Of a DNA stretch of 15,128 bases, positions 5,220-13,649 are shown piece by piece (position 1 is the stretch's first letter; every line of letters starts with the position of its first letter). The notes under the pieces were generated by a model. It was not told the DNA's origin. It ran no database searches and saw only the letters and a list, made by a program, of their open reading frames with translations. Where the stretch lies: the NCBI GenBank assembly GCA_002702235.1, contig NZYO01000005.1, positions 51,610 through 66,737 on the forward strand, given 5' to 3'. This DNA is from Gammaproteobacteria bacterium (lineage in GTDB: Bacteria > Pseudomonadota > Gammaproteobacteria > Poriferisulfidales > GCA-002705445). Position numbers and translations under genes: made by a program.

Positions 5220-8114
5220 ATGGAAGAGATTAAAAAAGACAATATTGGACTTTCTGAATTAGATTTAGGACAAAAATCCATTCAAACTAATCTTGCGGAA
5301 GCCGAGATTAACCTACTTGAGCCAGGAAAATACAGGGTTGTTCGAAGAAATGGAAGTGTCACTAATTATGATTCGGAGAAAATTAAAATTGCTATGACCA
5401 AGGCATTTCTTGCAGTTGAAGGATCTCAGGCAGCTGCTTCATCAAGAATTCACAATATCACAGAAGAATTAACACAGGTTGTGCATGAAAAGTTGATAAG
5501 AAGACTTCCAGAGGGAGGAATCTTTCATATCGAAGATATTCAAGACCAAGTTGAATTATCATTAATGCGCTCTGGCGAACACAAAGTGGCTAGATCCTAT
5601 GTTTTATATCGTGAGGAAAGATCCAAAGAAAGAAAACATGATAATGAGCTTAATATCCCCAATAATCAAAACGCTCAATCCGATAAACAATCTAGCATCA
5701 ATGTTAAAGATAAAAGTGGTGATTTAAGCCCAATTAATTTTTTAAGATTAGAAGAAGTTGTAAATGAGGCGTGTGAAAATATCTCTGATGTTGAGCCTCA
5801 GTTAATCATTAACGAGCTGAAGAAAAATATATATGATGGCGTTTCTTCTGAAGATTTAGCAACGGCTTTAATTATGTCATCTAGAGTGTTAATTGAGAGG
5901 GAACCAAATTACACATATGCATCTGCCAGACTATTGTTAGATAGCATGAGACGTGAAGCGTTAACTTTTATATATGATAAAGAGTTTCAAGCAACTTCCA
6001 AAGAAATGGAAAAAATTTATCCTGATTACTTTAAAGGATATATGGACAAAGCTGTAGGTTTAAGTTTAATAGATAAAGATATAGCAAGTTTGTTCGACTT
6101 AAATATTCTTGCTAAAGCTCTTCTTCCCGAAAGAGATTTAAAATTTACTTACTTAGGACTCCAAACGCTTTATGATAGGTACTTTATACACTCTAAAAAT
6201 ATAAGGTTCGAACTTCCTCAAGCATTTTTCATGAGAGTAGCCATGGGTTTAGCATGTAATGAAGAGGCTAGGGAAGAGAGAGCAATTGAGTTTTATAAAT
6301 TACTCTCATCTTTTGATTTCATGAGCTCAACGCCAACTCTGTTTAACTCTGGCACCCTTCGCCCGCAGCTCTCATCGTGCTACTTAAGCACTATCCCAGA
6401 TGATCTGCGGGGCATTTTTGGAGGCATAACAGATGATGCATTACTCTCTAAGTTTGCTGGTGGCCTAGGTAACGATTGGTCAAGAGTAAGAGGTATGGGC
6501 ACACATATTAAAGGGACAAATGGAAAATCTCAAGGCGTTGTGCCTTTCTTGAAAGTTGCAAATGATACTGCTGTAGCGGTTAATCAAGGTGGTAAAAGAA
6601 AAGGAGCGATGTGTGCGTATTTAGAAACATGGCATTTAGATATTGAAGAATTCCTAGAACTTAGAAAGAATACCGGTGACGACAGAAGAAGAACGCATGA
6701 TATGAATACTGCTAACTGGATTCCAGATCTGTTTATGAAGAGAGTGGTCGAAGAATCTGTATGGACATTATTCTCACCAAATGATGTTCCTGACTTACAT
6801 GAGACCTATGGAAAAGACTTTGAAAATAAATATTGTAATTATGAAAAATTAGCTAAAGAAGGAAAAATCGAAAATTATAAAGAGGTTAGTGCTGTAGATT
6901 TATGGAAAAAAATGCTTGGAATGCTTTTTGAAACTGGACATCCTTGGGTTACCTTTAAAGATCCATGTAATATTCGCTCTCCTCAAAAACACACTGGCGT
7001 TGTTCACTCTTCAAACTTATGCACCGAGATTACTTTGAATACTTCTGATAGTGAAATAGCTGTTTGTAATTTAGGTTCAGTCAATTTAGCTGCACATATA
7101 AAAGACGGTAAATTAGATATTGAAAAACTTGAGAAGACGGTTACCACAGCAATGAGAATGTTAGATAATGTCATTGATTATAATTATTATAGCGTTGATA
7201 AAGCAAGGAACTCTAATTATAAACACAGACCAGTCGGATTGGGCCTAATGGGTTTTCAAGATGCTCTGTATAAATTATCAATACCGTATTCAAGTCAAGA
7301 GGCTATAGATTTTGCTGACCATTCTATGGAATATATCAGTTATTTTGCTATAAAAGCCTCTTCAGATCTTGCCTCAGAAAGAGGAAAATATGAAAGTTTC
7401 GATGGATCGTTATGGTCAAAGGGTGTGTTACCTATAGACTCGGTTCAAAATCTTATGAGTGAAAGGGGAGATTATATTGTCGTTGACGAATCTTCAACAC
7501 TTGATTGGAATTCTTTAAGAGAAACAGTTAAGACTGTAGGAATGAGGAATTCAAATACTATGGCAATTGCCCCAACCGCTACCATATCAAATATTGTTGG
7601 AGTATCTCAAAGTATAGAGCCAACTTATCAAAACTTGTATGTGAAATCTAATCTTTCTGGAGAATTTACAGTTATAAATTTACATTTAGTTAACAAATTA
7701 AAAGAGTTAGGTATGTGGGACGAAGTAATGGTAAATGATCTTAAGTATTTCGACGGAAGTATTGCTCAAATAGATAGAGTGCCAGATGAGATTAAATCTA
7801 TTTTCTCAACCGCTTTTGAAATGGATGCGAGGTGGCTAATTGAGTGTGCATCGAGAAGACAAAAGTGGATTGATCAAGCTCAATCCCTAAACTTATATAT
7901 GGCTGAGCCTTCAGGTCCTAAATTAGATAACCTCTATAAGCTTGCATGGGTTAGAGGACTTAAGACAACATATTATTTAAGAACCATGGGGGCAACCCAT
8001 GTAGAAAAAAGTACATTAAAGGATTCAAAATTAAACGCAGTTAATGAACAGCAGTCGCAATCTGATTCTAAAGTATGCTCAATACTCGACCCTGATTGCG
8101 AAGCATGTCAATAA
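5220..8114 (+). CDS. nrdA: Ribonucleoside-diphosphate reductase class Ia, large (alpha) subunit
   Basis: This 964-residue enzyme reduces ribonucleoside diphosphates to deoxy forms, with NrdB as radical donor. An intact ATP-cone (about 38-132, with VRRNGSVTNYDSEKI) is followed by a Q/N-rich linker (about 140-168). A second degenerate ATP-cone (about 169-245) lacks the nucleotide-contacting basic motif. The alpha/beta barrel follows. Catalytic residues are present: C387 and C616 as the redox pair, N599/C601/E603 as radical site, Y918-Y919 for radical transfer, and a C-terminal C960xxC963 swinging-arm pair. The size and double cone match P. aeruginosa NrdA rather than the 761-residue E. coli enzyme. 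dATP feedback inhibition through cone 1 is expected. Transcription is probably repressed by NrdR through the two upstream boxes; nrdB follows 13 nt downstream. Confidence 0.97.
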   Translation: MEEIKKDNIGLSELDLGQKSIQTNLAEAEINLLEPGKYRVVRRNGSVTNYDSEKIKIAMTKAFLAVEGSQAAASSRIHNITEELTQVVHEKLIRRLPEGGIFHIEDIQDQVELSLMRSGEHKVARSYVLYREERSKERKHDNELNIPNNQNAQSDKQSSINVKDKSGDLSPINFLRLEEVVNEACENISDVEPQLIINELKKNIYDGVSSEDLATALIMSSRVLIEREPNYTYASARLLLDSMRREALTFIYDKEFQATSKEMEKIYPDYFKGYMDKAVGLSLIDKDIASLFDLNILAKALLPERDLKFTYLGLQTLYDRYFIHSKNIRFELPQAFFMRVAMGLACNEEAREERAIEFYKLLSSFDFMSSTPTLFNSGTLRPQLSSCYLSTIPDDLRGIFGGITDDALLSKFAGGLGNDWSRVRGMGTHIKGTNGKSQGVVPFLKVANDTAVAVNQGGKRKGAMCAYLETWHLDIEEFLELRKNTGDDRRRTHDMNTANWIPDLFMKRVVEESVWTLFSPNDVPDLHETYGKDFENKYCNYEKLAKEGKIENYKEVSAVDLWKKMLGMLFETGHPWVTFKDPCNIRSPQKHTGVVHSSNLCTEITLNTSDSEIAVCNLGSVNLAAHIKDGKLDIEKLEKTVTTAMRMLDNVIDYNYYSVDKARNSNYKHRPVGLGLMGFQDALYKLSIPYSSQEAIDFADHSMEYISYFAIKASSDLASERGKYESFDGSLWSKGVLPIDSVQNLMSERGDYIVVDESSTLDWNSLRETVKTVGMRNSNTMAIAPTATISNIVGVSQSIEPTYQNLYVKSNLSGEFTVINLHLVNKLKELGMWDEVMVNDLKYFDGSIAQIDRVPDEIKSIFSTAFEMDARWLIECASRRQKWIDQAQSLNLYMAEPSGPKLDNLYKLAWVRGLKTTYYLRTMGATHVEKSTLKDSKLNAVNEQQSQSDSKVCSILDPDCEACQ

Positions 8115-8116
8115 AT

Positions 8117-8122
8117 AGGAGA
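8117..8122 (+). promoter_or_regulatory. Strong Shine-Dalgarno site of nrdB
   Basis: AGGAGA lies about 6 nt before the ATG at 8128. Most + strand genes here have weak sites, so this one supports high, independent translation of nrdB relative to nrdA. Confidence 0.7.
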
Positions 8123-8127
8123 TAAAA

Positions 8128-9336
8128 ATGTCAGCAATATGGGAAGATCCAATCGGTAATGCAAAAGAAGAATTTGAAAGAGAGCAAGAAAAAAAACTTG
8201 CTTCTCAGAAAGTTGAAGCACAACAAGAAATTTCTTTAGAGCACCAATCAAGTCAAAATGCTTCACTCGAAGTTGATGCTTCAGAGGGAAATACTGGACT
8301 TGAAAACATAGAAATGGGTGCAAGCAGAATACAAGTTGATGATAAAAAGATTATTAACTGCAGGGCTGACTTAAATCAATTAGTTCCTTTTAAATATAAG
8401 TGGGCATGGGATAAGTACTTGTCTGCATGTAATAATCATTGGATGCCACAAGAGATTAATATGACAGCAGACATAGCTCTTTGGAAGAGTGCAGACGGTC
8501 TTACAGAAGACGAGCGAATGGTGGTTGAAAGAAATTTAGGCTTTTTCTCAACCGCTGATTCTTTAGTTGCAAATAATTTAGTTTTAGCTGTATACAAACA
8601 CATTACTAACCCCGAATGCAGGCAATATCTATTAAGACAAGCATTCGAAGAAGCAATTCATACTCACGCTTATCAATATTGTATTGAATCCCTTGGCTTA
8701 GATGAGGGAAGATTATTTAATATGTATAGAGAGATACCTTCGGTAGCTACTAAAGCAGAATGGGCGCTTCCTTTCACACAGAGCTTGGGAGATATAAAAT
8801 TTAGAACAGGCAGCTTTGAAAACGATCAACGTTTACTTCGTGACTTAATTGCCTTTTACGTAGTCTTTGAAGGCATATTCTTTTATGTGGGCTTCACACA
8901 AATACTTTCTATGGGTAGAAGAAATAAAATGACTGGTGTTGCTGAACAGTTTCAATATATTCTTCGCGATGAATCCATGCATATGAACTTTGGAATTGAT
9001 GTGATTAACCAAATAAAAATTGAGAATCCACATCTTTGGACTGAAGAATTTAAGGCTGATATGATTAAATTAATTCTTACAGGAGTAGATTTAGAAACAA
9101 AATATGCATACGATACTATGCCAAGAGGAATATTAGGATTAAACGCACCAATGTTTGAGCAATATTTACAATACATTGCAAATAGAAGGTTTGCGCAAAT
9201 AGGACTTCCAGAACACTTTAAAAATGTAGAAAATCCATTTCCATGGATGTCTGAAATTCTTGATCTCAAAAAAGAAAAGAACTTCTTTGAAACAAGGGTG
9301 ACAGAATACCAAACTGGTGGAGCGCTTAACTGGTAA
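8128..9336 (+). CDS. nrdB: Ribonucleoside-diphosphate reductase class Ia, small (beta) subunit
   Basis: This 402-residue subunit holds the di-iron-tyrosyl radical cofactor. All expected ligands are visible: D144, E175 and H178 in EEAIHTHAY, the radical tyrosine Y182, E248 in [10 protein letters not shown], and E282 and H285 in DESMHMNFG. The C-terminal peptide ending [11 protein letters not shown] is the docking tail for NrdA. The N-terminal 70 residues are a Glu/Gln/Lys-rich extension (12-60) before the conserved core; similar extensions occur in Pseudomonas-type NrdB. The gene is co-transcribed with nrdA, 13 nt downstream, and has its own strong AGGAGA site. No convincing terminator follows before the ion-channel gene 55 nt downstream, so read-through is possible. 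Confidence 0.97.
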   Translation: MSAIWEDPIGNAKEEFEREQEKKLASQKVEAQQEISLEHQSSQNASLEVDASEGNTGLENIEMGASRIQVDDKKIINCRADLNQLVPFKYKWAWDKYLSACNNHWMPQEINMTADIALWKSADGLTEDERMVVERNLGFFSTADSLVANNLVLAVYKHITNPECRQYLLRQAFEEAIHTHAYQYCIESLGLDEGRLFNMYREIPSVATKAEWALPFTQSLGDIKFRTGSFENDQRLLRDLIAFYVVFEGIFFYVGFTQILSMGRRNKMTGVAEQFQYILRDESMHMNFGIDVINQIKIENPHLWTEEFKADMIKLILTGVDLETKYAYDTMPRGILGLNAPMFEQYLQYIANRRFAQIGLPEHFKNVENPFPWMSEILDLKKEKNFFETRVTEYQTGGALNW

Positions 9337-9391
9337 TAGTTTTAAATAGATAAAGCAAGCTTTGTAACAAAATTAAATTTTGAGACAATTC

Positions 9392-10138
9392 ATGACTGCT
9401 AAGATTGATTTAGAATCTAGATTTTATAATCTCTGCACAAAAGTAAATAGCGGTTTGTCTTTTCAATTATTCTCCTTAGCGGTCATTATCTTTGTATCTT
9501 TTGTAATAGGAACGTCATTCTCCACTTATGAAATTTTTTCTAAAGAGCAGGTTTCTCAAATAAAACTTTTCTGCTCTTGCTATTTTGTTTTTGAAATAGC
9601 TATAAGGTATTTTGGCCATAGTGTATGGGATAGCAGATCAATAGTTGGAGATAAATTTTCTTATGCAGGAATTTATATTGATGCATTTATAATTTTTATT
9701 TCTTTTTTACCCTATACTTTTACATCTAACTTACTTGTATTAAGAATATTTAGAATTTTATCTCATCCACAAATAACTAAGTTTGTACCAAATATTGCAA
9801 TATCAAATTTTTCGATAATTAAGGAAACAGGTATCAAAATATTATATGTTAGTGGAATCATTATTGCCTTAACTTATGTTTATGCAATTATTGGGGTAAT
9901 ATTATATGGGGAAACATTGCCTGCTACGTGGGGAAATCTCGGAACTGCTTTTTTAAGCATGATAACTATATTGCTAGAAACTGATGCAATATCCATTTTT
10001 TATAAGGGCTTACTTGACCTCAATCGTCCAGAATCTTTAGTTTTTATAATGAGTTATGTGATTATTGGTAAGCTTACAATTCTAAATTTAATAATAGCTA
10101 TATTAATAGATTTGTTAAAAGGTAGAAAAGATTTATAG
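9392..10138 (+). CDS. Voltage-gated-type ion channel subunit, copy 1
   Basis: The product has 248 residues from ATG 9392. A TTG at 9380 would add four, but the ATG aligns exactly with the start of the downstream paralogue. Numbering from the ATG, six hydrophobic helices are seen at about 24-42, 55-72, 93-108, 113-132, 148-172 and 215-242, with a re-entrant pore loop at about 180-202. The last helix ends in LNLIIAILIDLL, close to the S6 of bacterial sodium and calcium channels. The fourth helix has only R118, R121 and K130, so its voltage sensing is likely weak. The pore loop reads ILLETDAIS, with E196 near where NaChBac-type channels have TLESW, but the Trp is absent. Such proteins form homo- or heterotetramers in the inner membrane. 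Ion specificity cannot be told. Confidence 0.8.
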   Translation: MTAKIDLESRFYNLCTKVNSGLSFQLFSLAVIIFVSFVIGTSFSTYEIFSKEQVSQIKLFCSCYFVFEIAIRYFGHSVWDSRSIVGDKFSYAGIYIDAFIIFISFLPYTFTSNLLVLRIFRILSHPQITKFVPNIAISNFSIIKETGIKILYVSGIIIALTYVYAIIGVILYGETLPATWGNLGTAFLSMITILLETDAISIFYKGLLDLNRPESLVFIMSYVIIGKLTILNLIIAILIDLLKGRKDL

Positions 10139-10964
10139 AGGCTCAAAAATTTAAAATTCTTACTTAAATTCTCTTAATTTTAAAACCATATTGATTTTCT
10201 AATATACTTAAAGCATTATTATAGCTATGCCAAAACTTGATTTAGAATCTAGATTTTATAATTTCTGCACTAGAATAAATGATAGTTTGTCTTTTCAATT
10301 GTTCTCCTTGGCAGTCATTATATTTGTATCATTTGTAATTGGAACGTCAATCTCTACTTATGAAATTTTTACTAACCAGCAGATTTTTTTAATAAAAATT
10401 ATCTGTTCAATATACTTTGTTTTTGAAATAACTGTTAGGTATTTTGGCCATAGTGTATGGGATAGTAGATCGATAGTTGGAGATAAATTTTCTTATGTAG
10501 GAATTTATATTGATGCATTCGTAATTTTTATATCATTCCTCCCGTATGCGTTTTTTTCTAATCTACTAGTGTTAAGATTATTTAGAATTCTAGCGCAACC
10601 TCAAATTACAAGACTTGTACCGAAAATTGCGATATCAAATTTTTCAATTATTATAGATACAGGTATTAAAATACTTTATGTAGCTGGAATTATAGTCGTT
10701 TTGACCTACGTTTATTCAATCATTGGCGTTGCTCTGTATAGTGCTTCGCATCCAGCAGAGTGGGGGAATCTTGGAACCGCAGTTTTAAGTTTAATAGCCA
10801 TCTTACTAAATGACGATACAATTACTTTTTTTCTTTTTCCCTTACTTGAGGAACATCCAAATGCATGGATTTTTGTATTGAGTTTTGTGTTTATTGGAAA
10901 TCTAACTATTTTAAATTTAATAATAGCAATTTTAATAGACTTACTAAAAACAAAAGATGAGAAT
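9392..10964 (+). repeat. Tandem gene duplication (two ion-channel copies)
   Basis: The two channel genes are recognisably the same at the DNA level. Identical blocks of over 20 bases occur at the start (from about 9404 and 10236) and in the segment between helices 2 and 3 (about 9607 and 10439). Identity falls in the pore and after it. The offset between copies is about 832-835 bp. Homologous recombination between them could delete or expand the pair. Confidence 0.75.
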
Positions 10965-10967
10965 TAA
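10227..10967 (+). CDS. Voltage-gated-type ion channel subunit, copy 2 (tandem paralogue)
   Basis: The product has 246 residues and the same six-helix plan as copy 1. Helices are at about 22-40, 53-70, 91-106, 111-130, 146-171 and 213-240, and it ends in LNLIIAILIDLL. Helices 1-4 are near-identical to copy 1. The fourth helix keeps R117, R120 and R129. The pore loop differs: ILLNDDTIT replaces ILLETDAIS, so the presumed filter Glu becomes N195 followed by two Asp. The extracellular segment after it also differs. Copy 2 is therefore not simply redundant; a heteromeric channel or a second conductance is possible. It starts 88 nt after copy 1, behind an AT-rich spacer with weak promoter-like elements. 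Its stop overlaps that of the convergent carbonic-anhydrase-like gene by 4 nt. Confidence 0.8.
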   Translation: MPKLDLESRFYNFCTRINDSLSFQLFSLAVIIFVSFVIGTSISTYEIFTNQQIFLIKIICSIYFVFEITVRYFGHSVWDSRSIVGDKFSYVGIYIDAFVIFISFLPYAFFSNLLVLRLFRILAQPQITRLVPKIAISNFSIIIDTGIKILYVAGIIVVLTYVYSIIGVALYSASHPAEWGNLGTAVLSLIAILLNDDTITFFLFPLLEEHPNAWIFVLSFVFIGNLTILNLIIAILIDLLKTKDEN

Positions 10968-11386
10968 GCTTTCATATTAAGAAATTTACCATCTATTGAA
11001 AGCAAATAATATTCAAATTTTATATCAGGATAGATTTTAGAAATTTGATTTTGAAAAAGCTCATTTATTCTATGGTGTGAATTCGTTTCACATTCTTCAT
11101 TACTTACGCAATCATCACCGAACATCTCCTTCGCCATAAGACAATCCCTATGATTAATCACTATAATTTTATGTATTTTATGATTGGTGATAGTAATTTT
11201 AAGATTATCTAAGAAGGTTTGCTTCCAATTTTTATAGCTATCGCCAGTCACTGCAAGTGTACCGCCAGCAATACTAAACAAACTGTATTTATCCTCAAGA
11301 TTCTTTTCTTTAAGAAATATAGGAATAAATTTTTGGCATCTAGGGTCAATACAAGTAACGACCATTGCCTCGTATTTCACTGACAT
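10964..11386 (-). CDS. Short beta-carbonic-anhydrase-like protein
   Basis: The product has 140 residues. It carries the beta-carbonic anhydrase signature in reduced form. C12-x-D14-x-R16 (TCIDPRC) gives the first zinc ligand and the Asp/Arg dyad. H79-x-x-C82 (NHRDCL) gives the other two zinc ligands. An AGG turn lies at 40-42. Canonical beta enzymes have about 200-220 residues and form dimers through an N-terminal helix arm that is missing here. The metal site is complete, so CO2 hydration is possible, but the shortened scaffold and the replaced residues after the HxxC motif leave this open. The gene follows a TraB-family gene after a 2-nt gap on the same strand, so the two are an operon. Its 3' end overlaps the ion-channel gene. 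Confidence 0.75.
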   Translation of the reverse strand: MSVKYEAMVVTCIDPRCQKFIPIFLKEKNLEDKYSLFSIAGGTLAVTGDSYKNWKQTFLDNLKITITNHKIHKIIVINHRDCLMAKEMFGDDCVSNEECETNSHHRINELFQNQISKIYPDIKFEYYLLSIDGKFLNMKA

Positions 11387-11388
11387 TT

Positions 11389-12333
11389 TTACTTAAACTC
11401 TATTCTTGAAATTTTGTATCCGTAGTTTTTCTCTAAAAGATTAAGAACTCCTTTTTTTCCAGGAAGGTGCATAGCGCCCACGGAGACAAAGGTTCCACCT
11501 TGGCCTTTAAATTTATCCAAACCGTATAGGAAAGGCATATTCATATAGTGTGCCATAACGACGTTTCTTATATCTATAGAATGCTTGAAATACATATCTC
11601 TATGAAATTTCTTTTTGGGATCTTTACTAATAAAGTTTGTACTTATGTTTGTTAATGAAACTAAATCTTCTACTAAATAAGCTTCAATCATTTCGTCCAA
11701 TGTTTTTTCCATCTTATCAAAAGACTTTAATTTGTCTTTTAATAGAGAAACTTGAGACTCCATCGGCATAGCATAAAAAGCTGCTAACATCTCCTCTGGT
11801 GATTCAATCTGATAAATTTCTTTATTCTGAATGCTAGCCATATCTAATAACTTGTGGTCAATTATGGGTCCAGTATATTTTGACTTTGAAGCAACACTAA
11901 ACATAGCTGCCCAAGGTTTAATTTGTTTAGCATATTTCTCATTTACACCGTTATTAGTTAGAATTGTATAGACCTTTTGCGCTGTTTCCTCACCTGCAAC
12001 CTCAGCCAAAGTTTTCTTTTTAAACATCATTCTTTGCTTAATGTTTTCAAAACCATGATAAGGGTTCCATAAGTGACTGCTAGGAAAGGCTTCAATTGAA
12101 AACCCTTTTGAGTTATTGAAGATATCCATAACTTTTTTGGATATTCTTGTTACCCTCTCTTCATTTACGTGAATTGTGCCGTATATATGACCAACAACTT
12201 CACCGTCCTTTTCTACTTGCCAAAATATACCCTCAGTAAATTTTGGTTTGTTACTCACTACTAAGACTATTGTTAAAATTAGAATCGAAGCTAATACAGC
12301 TCCTACTATTGTTTGATTATTTTTATATTCCAT
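11389..12333 (-). CDS. TraB/GumN-family protein, membrane-anchored
   Basis: The product has 314 residues. A single hydrophobic helix at about 9-26 acts as an N-terminal membrane anchor or uncleaved signal, and the rest would face the periplasm. Family motifs are visible at both ends of the domain: GHIYGTIHV with H55, E81 in FSIEAFP, and FVSVGAMHLPGKKGVL with H289, followed by the closing GYKISRIE strand. The paired GxxH motifs and the Glu are the putative metal or catalytic site of the TraB/PrgY/GumN fold, whose related Tiki proteins are metalloproteases; the bacterial function is mostly unknown. A GAGAG site sits just before the ATG. It precedes the carbonic-anhydrase-like gene by 2 nt and lies behind the alkB terminator, so it needs its own promoter or partial read-through. 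Confidence 0.85.
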   Translation of the reverse strand: MEYKNNQTIVGAVLASILILTIVLVVSNKPKFTEGIFWQVEKDGEVVGHIYGTIHVNEERVTRISKKVMDIFNNSKGFSIEAFPSSHLWNPYHGFENIKQRMMFKKKTLAEVAGEETAQKVYTILTNNGVNEKYAKQIKPWAAMFSVASKSKYTGPIIDHKLLDMASIQNKEIYQIESPEEMLAAFYAMPMESQVSLLKDKLKSFDKMEKTLDEMIEAYLVEDLVSLTNISTNFISKDPKKKFHRDMYFKHSIDIRNVVMAHYMNMPFLYGLDKFKGQGGTFVSVGAMHLPGKKGVLNLLEKNYGYKISRIEFK

Positions 12334-12368
12334 AGATATCTCTCACTTTGTATTTAAATAGGATACAT

Positions 12369-12399
12369 AAAAAAAACGCCCTTGTAAAAAGGGCGTTTT
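12369..12399 (-). terminator. Intrinsic terminator of the alkB-family gene
   Basis: An 11-bp stem (12373-12383 with 12389-12399; core CGCCCTT/AAGGGCG) is followed on the - strand by eight T residues (complement of 12369-12376). It lies 21 nt past the stop of the alkB-family gene. The + strand reading has only four T residues after the stem, so it works chiefly on the - strand. Confidence 0.9.
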
Positions 12400-12420
12400 A
12401 ATCTTTGCGAAATAACTCAG

Positions 12421-13575
12421 TTATACAGTTTTGTATCCTGCAACATCGTTAAGTTCTTTAGCTAACTTTAACTCGCCTTCTGACGCTTCATCGTTATCCC
12501 ACTTGGAAAGTTGTTTTTCCATTAACTTGTGGAATATTGGAGGAAAGAGCGCTAAAGCAAATAATGTAAAGTAGCCATTTCCACAGTTTGGTGCACCCAC
12601 TTCATCTAATTCCCAGAAGTGTGTTTCACCTCTATCATGGTGATCAGCTTGTCTACCGATTTCAATGAAGAACCAGCTTGTGAATAAAGTTGAGTTATCC
12701 CAGCTGTGTCTGTAATCGATAGGTGAACCTTTCTCCCTGATTAAACCGTAGTGCTCTAAATAATTTAGTGCTTCTAACTCAAAGTTAGAAATCATCCAAA
12801 TTAGTAACATACATGCAATACCTGTCCAACCACCTGCAAACCAAAATAGTGCGATTGTTGGCACTGACATTACATAACCGCGAATCCAACGGTTCTGCCA
12901 TGAAATAAATGGAACACCTAATCTTTTTAGACGTTGCATTTCCATGGTGTATAAAAATTTACTTTGACCAAAATGTGATTTTGGTAAGTGTGCATACATG
13001 CTACGACCTCTTGGAGCTGTAGCAGGATCATCTTCACAACCTAACTCAAGGTGGTGATTGTACACGTGAGCGTAACAGAAATGTGCTGCTCCACTTAATG
13101 CCATCATCCATCTTGCAATTACAAAGCTGAATCCTTTTGTATGTGCTAGTTCGTGACCATAAATGATTCCGATTCCAGCAAAAATTCCAGTTGAAACAAC
13201 TGCACCAACTAATTGCATGCCAGTGATACCACTGTAATATGTCATGCCTAAGAAAGTTGATGTTGCGCCTGTGAACTCAACACCAGTTACGTATTGAAAG
13301 ATTCTCCAAGCGATAGCGATTTGTAGAAGTACGAATACTCCAAGCATCGCATACATTGTGAAATTCAATAAATTAGGATTACCATTGGTTTCTCCATCTT
13401 CATCAAATCCAGCACCCATAGTTTGCACAGGTGTAATAGTATCAACAATGATACCCACTCCTAAAAGAGCGACTCCTGTCCATACCCATGGACCACCTGC
13501 AATCACACCAAACAATGATGCGAAAATCAAAAGTGGCGCTAGGTAGTATCGCGCGTTTACCCAAAATTTTTTCAT
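12421..13575 (-). CDS. alkB: AlkB-family membrane di-iron monooxygenase (divergent)
   Basis: The product has 384 residues from the ATG at 13573-13575, chosen because a perfect AAGGAGG lies 5-6 nt upstream. An earlier in-frame ATG at 13608 lies at or before the predicted transcription start. It is an integral-membrane fatty acid hydroxylase-fold protein with about six helices. The histidine boxes are HELAH (141-145), H170-VYN-H174-H175, NYLEHYGL with H275, and QADHH with H312-H313. It differs from classical AlkB: the second box lacks the leading Glu (AH instead of EH) and has Asn for Gly. The last box has Q309 where alkane hydroxylases have a His ligand (LQRHSDHH). It would take electrons from a rubredoxin, which is not in the window. 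The substrate may be alkanes or other hydrophobic molecules. Expression looks strong (perfect ribosome site, extended -10, own terminator). Confidence 0.88.
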   Translation of the reverse strand: MKKFWVNARYYLAPLLIFASLFGVIAGGPWVWTGVALLGVGIIVDTITPVQTMGAGFDEDGETNGNPNLLNFTMYAMLGVFVLLQIAIAWRIFQYVTGVEFTGATSTFLGMTYYSGITGMQLVGAVVSTGIFAGIGIIYGHELAHTKGFSFVIARWMMALSGAAHFCYAHVYNHHLELGCEDDPATAPRGRSMYAHLPKSHFGQSKFLYTMEMQRLKRLGVPFISWQNRWIRGYVMSVPTIALFWFAGGWTGIACMLLIWMISNFELEALNYLEHYGLIREKGSPIDYRHSWDNSTLFTSWFFIEIGRQADHHDRGETHFWELDEVGAPNCGNGYFTLFALALFPPIFHKLMEKQLSKWDNDEASEGELKLAKELNDVAGYKTV

Positions 13576-13580
13576 CTTTT

Positions 13581-13587
13581 CCTCCTT
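13581..13587 (-). promoter_or_regulatory. Perfect Shine-Dalgarno site deciding the alkB start
   Basis: On the - strand this reads AAGGAGG, 5-6 nt before the ATG at 13575. It is the strongest ribosome site in the window and selects the shorter 384-residue product. AGGAGGAAA (complement of 13578-13586) is exactly complementary to bases 4626-4634 of the candidate small RNA. Confidence 0.85.
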
Positions 13588-13611
13588 ATTGAAAAATGAA
13601 AATACCATAAA

Positions 13612-13620
13612 AGTATAGCA
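13612..13620 (-). promoter_or_regulatory. Extended -10 promoter of the alkB-family gene
   Basis: On the - strand the site reads TGCTATACT, an extended -10 with a five-of-six TATACT hexamer. The -35 position is poor (TTTTAT), suggesting that an activator or the TG extension does the work. Transcription would start near 13605, giving a leader of about 30 nt with the AAGGAGG site. Confidence 0.55.
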
Positions 13621-13649
13621 AATATGAAATTTATATAAAACATTTTTTT

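Noticed and set aside
8108..8323. Open frame on the - strand at the start of nrdB
   Set aside because: It lies in the reverse frame of the N-terminal region of nrdB and has no recognisable domain or start signal.
9352..9382. Short palindromes after nrdB (AAAGC-AA-GCTTT and CAAAATT-A-AATTTTG) as a terminator or operator
   Set aside because: The stems are weak, one has a 2-nt loop, and no T-run follows.
9380..9391. TTG start for ion-channel copy 1
   Set aside because: No ribosome site fits it, while the ATG at 9392 aligns with the start of the paralogue.
10150..10184. Inverted repeat TTTAAAATT/AATTTTAAA between the two channel genes
   Set aside because: Only A and T, with a 17-nt loop; expected by chance in such AT-rich spacers and not followed by a T-run.
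13576..13608. Longer alkB product starting at the upstream in-frame ATG (13608)
   Set aside because: The perfect AAGGAGG lies downstream of that ATG and fits the start at 13575; the predicted transcription start (near 13605) also excludes it.
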